This document shows, piece by piece, positions 63,325 to 64,000 of a stretch of DNA of 64,000 nucleotides. The notes under the pieces were generated by a model, which was given only the letters and a program-made list of their open reading frames with translations, did not search any database and was not told where the DNA came from. Within the stretch, counting starts at the first letter, position 1, and each line of letters opens with the position of its first letter. This stretch comes from Desulfomarina profundi. Its GTDB lineage: Bacteria > Desulfobacterota > Desulfobulbia > Desulfobulbales > Desulfocapsaceae. The stretch spans positions 744,001-808,000 of the forward strand of contig NZ_AP024086.1 of assembly GCF_019703855.1 (NCBI RefSeq). Reading direction: 5' to 3'. Made by a program: the position numbers and the translations under genes.

Positions 63325-64000
63325 TTGAACACCAGGAAAGTCATTTCAATTTTTATTCTTCTTGTTCTATTAAGTCTTTTCACTTACCACAATGTCCCCC
63401 GTTATCTGAAAATTAGTGAACAATTTTTATTGAATAATGACTTTGTTGCCGGGGCTGTCGGATGGGAGTTGATTAAAACTGATGATGGAGAGTTGCTGGT
63501 TGATCATGGAGAAGTTGGATTGGTTGAGAAATCTCCCGATCACTCTATTCAGTTTTTTCGAGCTATTGATATGGATGGCCCGGGTGGGCAGGTTGTTTTG
63601 CAGGTAACAGCCAGATCAAAAAATATTATGGCCGGGCCAAAAGGGTGGAACAAGGGCCGGGTCATTCTTGTGCAGTATTTTGACGGGAAGCCTCAATATT
63701 ATCTGTCTCATTTGCTTATTGCTCTAGAGGGCACAACGGATTGGAAAACATATCGAAAGGTTTTTCGTCTGAATCGCGCAACCACCGAAATCAAGGTGAT
63801 CCTCCAGTTAAGCCATTGTACCGGGGAATTATACTGCAAAGATCTTTCACTTTATCGTGTCGTGGTTAATCCCGTGTACAGGGTGGTGAAGTGGCTGGTC
63901 CCTGGGGGATGGCTGCTTTTTATTTTCGTGCTTTTTCTGCCTGTTTTTAAATCATTTGTTGCCGGGAGCCGGTTGGCCGGCGGGGTTGTCCTGCTGGTGG
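63325..64000 (+). CDS. Membrane-anchored hypothetical protein, 3' end outside window
   Basis: An open frame from TTG 63325 to the end of the window (at least 225 residues). An N-terminal membrane helix (KVISIFILLVLLSLFTYHN) is followed by about 170 residues with a beta-sandwich, carbohydrate-binding-like feel (LLNNDFVAGAVGWELIKTDDG, SIQFFRAIDMDGPGGQVVLQV), and a second helix (WLLFIFVLFLPVFKSFVAG). Position suggests a role in polysaccharide export or modification. Start and function are uncertain. Confidence 0.6.
   Translation, partial: MNTRKVISIFILLVLLSLFTYHNVPRYLKISEQFLLNNDFVAGAVGWELIKTDDGELLVDHGEVGLVEKSPDHSIQFFRAIDMDGPGGQVVLQVTARSKNIMAGPKGWNKGRVILVQYFDGKPQYYLSHLLIALEGTTDWKTYRKVFRLNRATTEIKVILQLSHCTGELYCKDLSLYRVVVNPVYRVVKWLVPGGWLLFIFVLFLPVFKSFVAGSRLAGGVVLLV

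Overview
The window looks like a chromosomal segment of a Gram-negative anaerobe of the Desulfobacterota, probably a relative of the Desulfobulbales. This is inferred from gene content and layout: a complete-looking mraZ/ftsZ division cluster with a meso-DAP type MurE, a single-chain pyruvate:ferredoxin oxidoreductase, a CoA-disulfide-reductase/rhodanese flavoprotein plus a second rhodanese (sulfur chemistry), FetAB, and a Wzx/Wzy-type polysaccharide cluster. No rRNA, CRISPR array or complete insertion sequence was seen.

Layout. 0-1.6 kb: the 3' end of ruvB, a palindromic repeat, and panB. 1.6-18.6 kb: the division/cell-wall cluster mraZ-rsmH-ftsL-ftsI-murEF(fused)-mraY-murD-murG-murC-murB-ftsQ-ftsA-ftsZ, behind a sigma-70-like promoter and a 10-nt-periodic array of MraZ boxes. 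ftsW is missing from its usual place between murD and murG, and the FtsI protein lacks the three transpeptidase motifs. 18.7-25.2 kb: a radical SAM protein, a membrane histidine kinase, fetAB and a CoADR-rhodanese protein. 25.2-31.1 kb: a short MITE-like repeat, a phosphoesterase, a rhodanese, a HEAT-repeat/receiver protein, a PHP phosphatase and a cysteine-cluster protein. 31.2-39.9 kb: nifJ, a pabB-pabC fusion, a DUF493 protein and a hybrid histidine kinase. 39.9-46.6 kb: an accessory stretch with repeats and toxin-antitoxin modules (mntA/hepT with hepT broken by a repeat, an AbiEii remnant, Phd/RelE, BrnTA), together with nagZ, a TM2 protein and a diguanylate cyclase behind a sigma-54-like promoter. 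46.6-51.6 kb: a UvrD-family helicase, folC, an HNH protein, tRNA-Arg(CCG) and a helix-hairpin-helix protein. 51.7-64 kb: an exopolysaccharide/O-antigen-like cluster (initiating sugar transferase, flippase, glycosyltransferases, a kinase plus APH-like pair, polymerase/ligase, WecG/TagA-type transferase) that runs off the end.

A caution for every reader: nine otherwise sound genes (ftsI, murE, murF, murB, pabB, a hybrid kinase, the flippase, one glycosyltransferase and the polymerase) each carry one apparent frameshift, and all nine are repaired by adding a single G to a run of G. This looks like homopolymer under-calling in the assembly rather than nine pseudogenes, so those genes are annotated as single CDSs with the shift noted.

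Most biologically unusual: the degenerate FtsI together with the missing ftsW; MraZ-box sequence reused inside the panB terminator; and a family of about 225-bp inverted-repeat elements that sit on gene 3' ends, supply stop codons, and have cut hepT immediately before its RNase motif.
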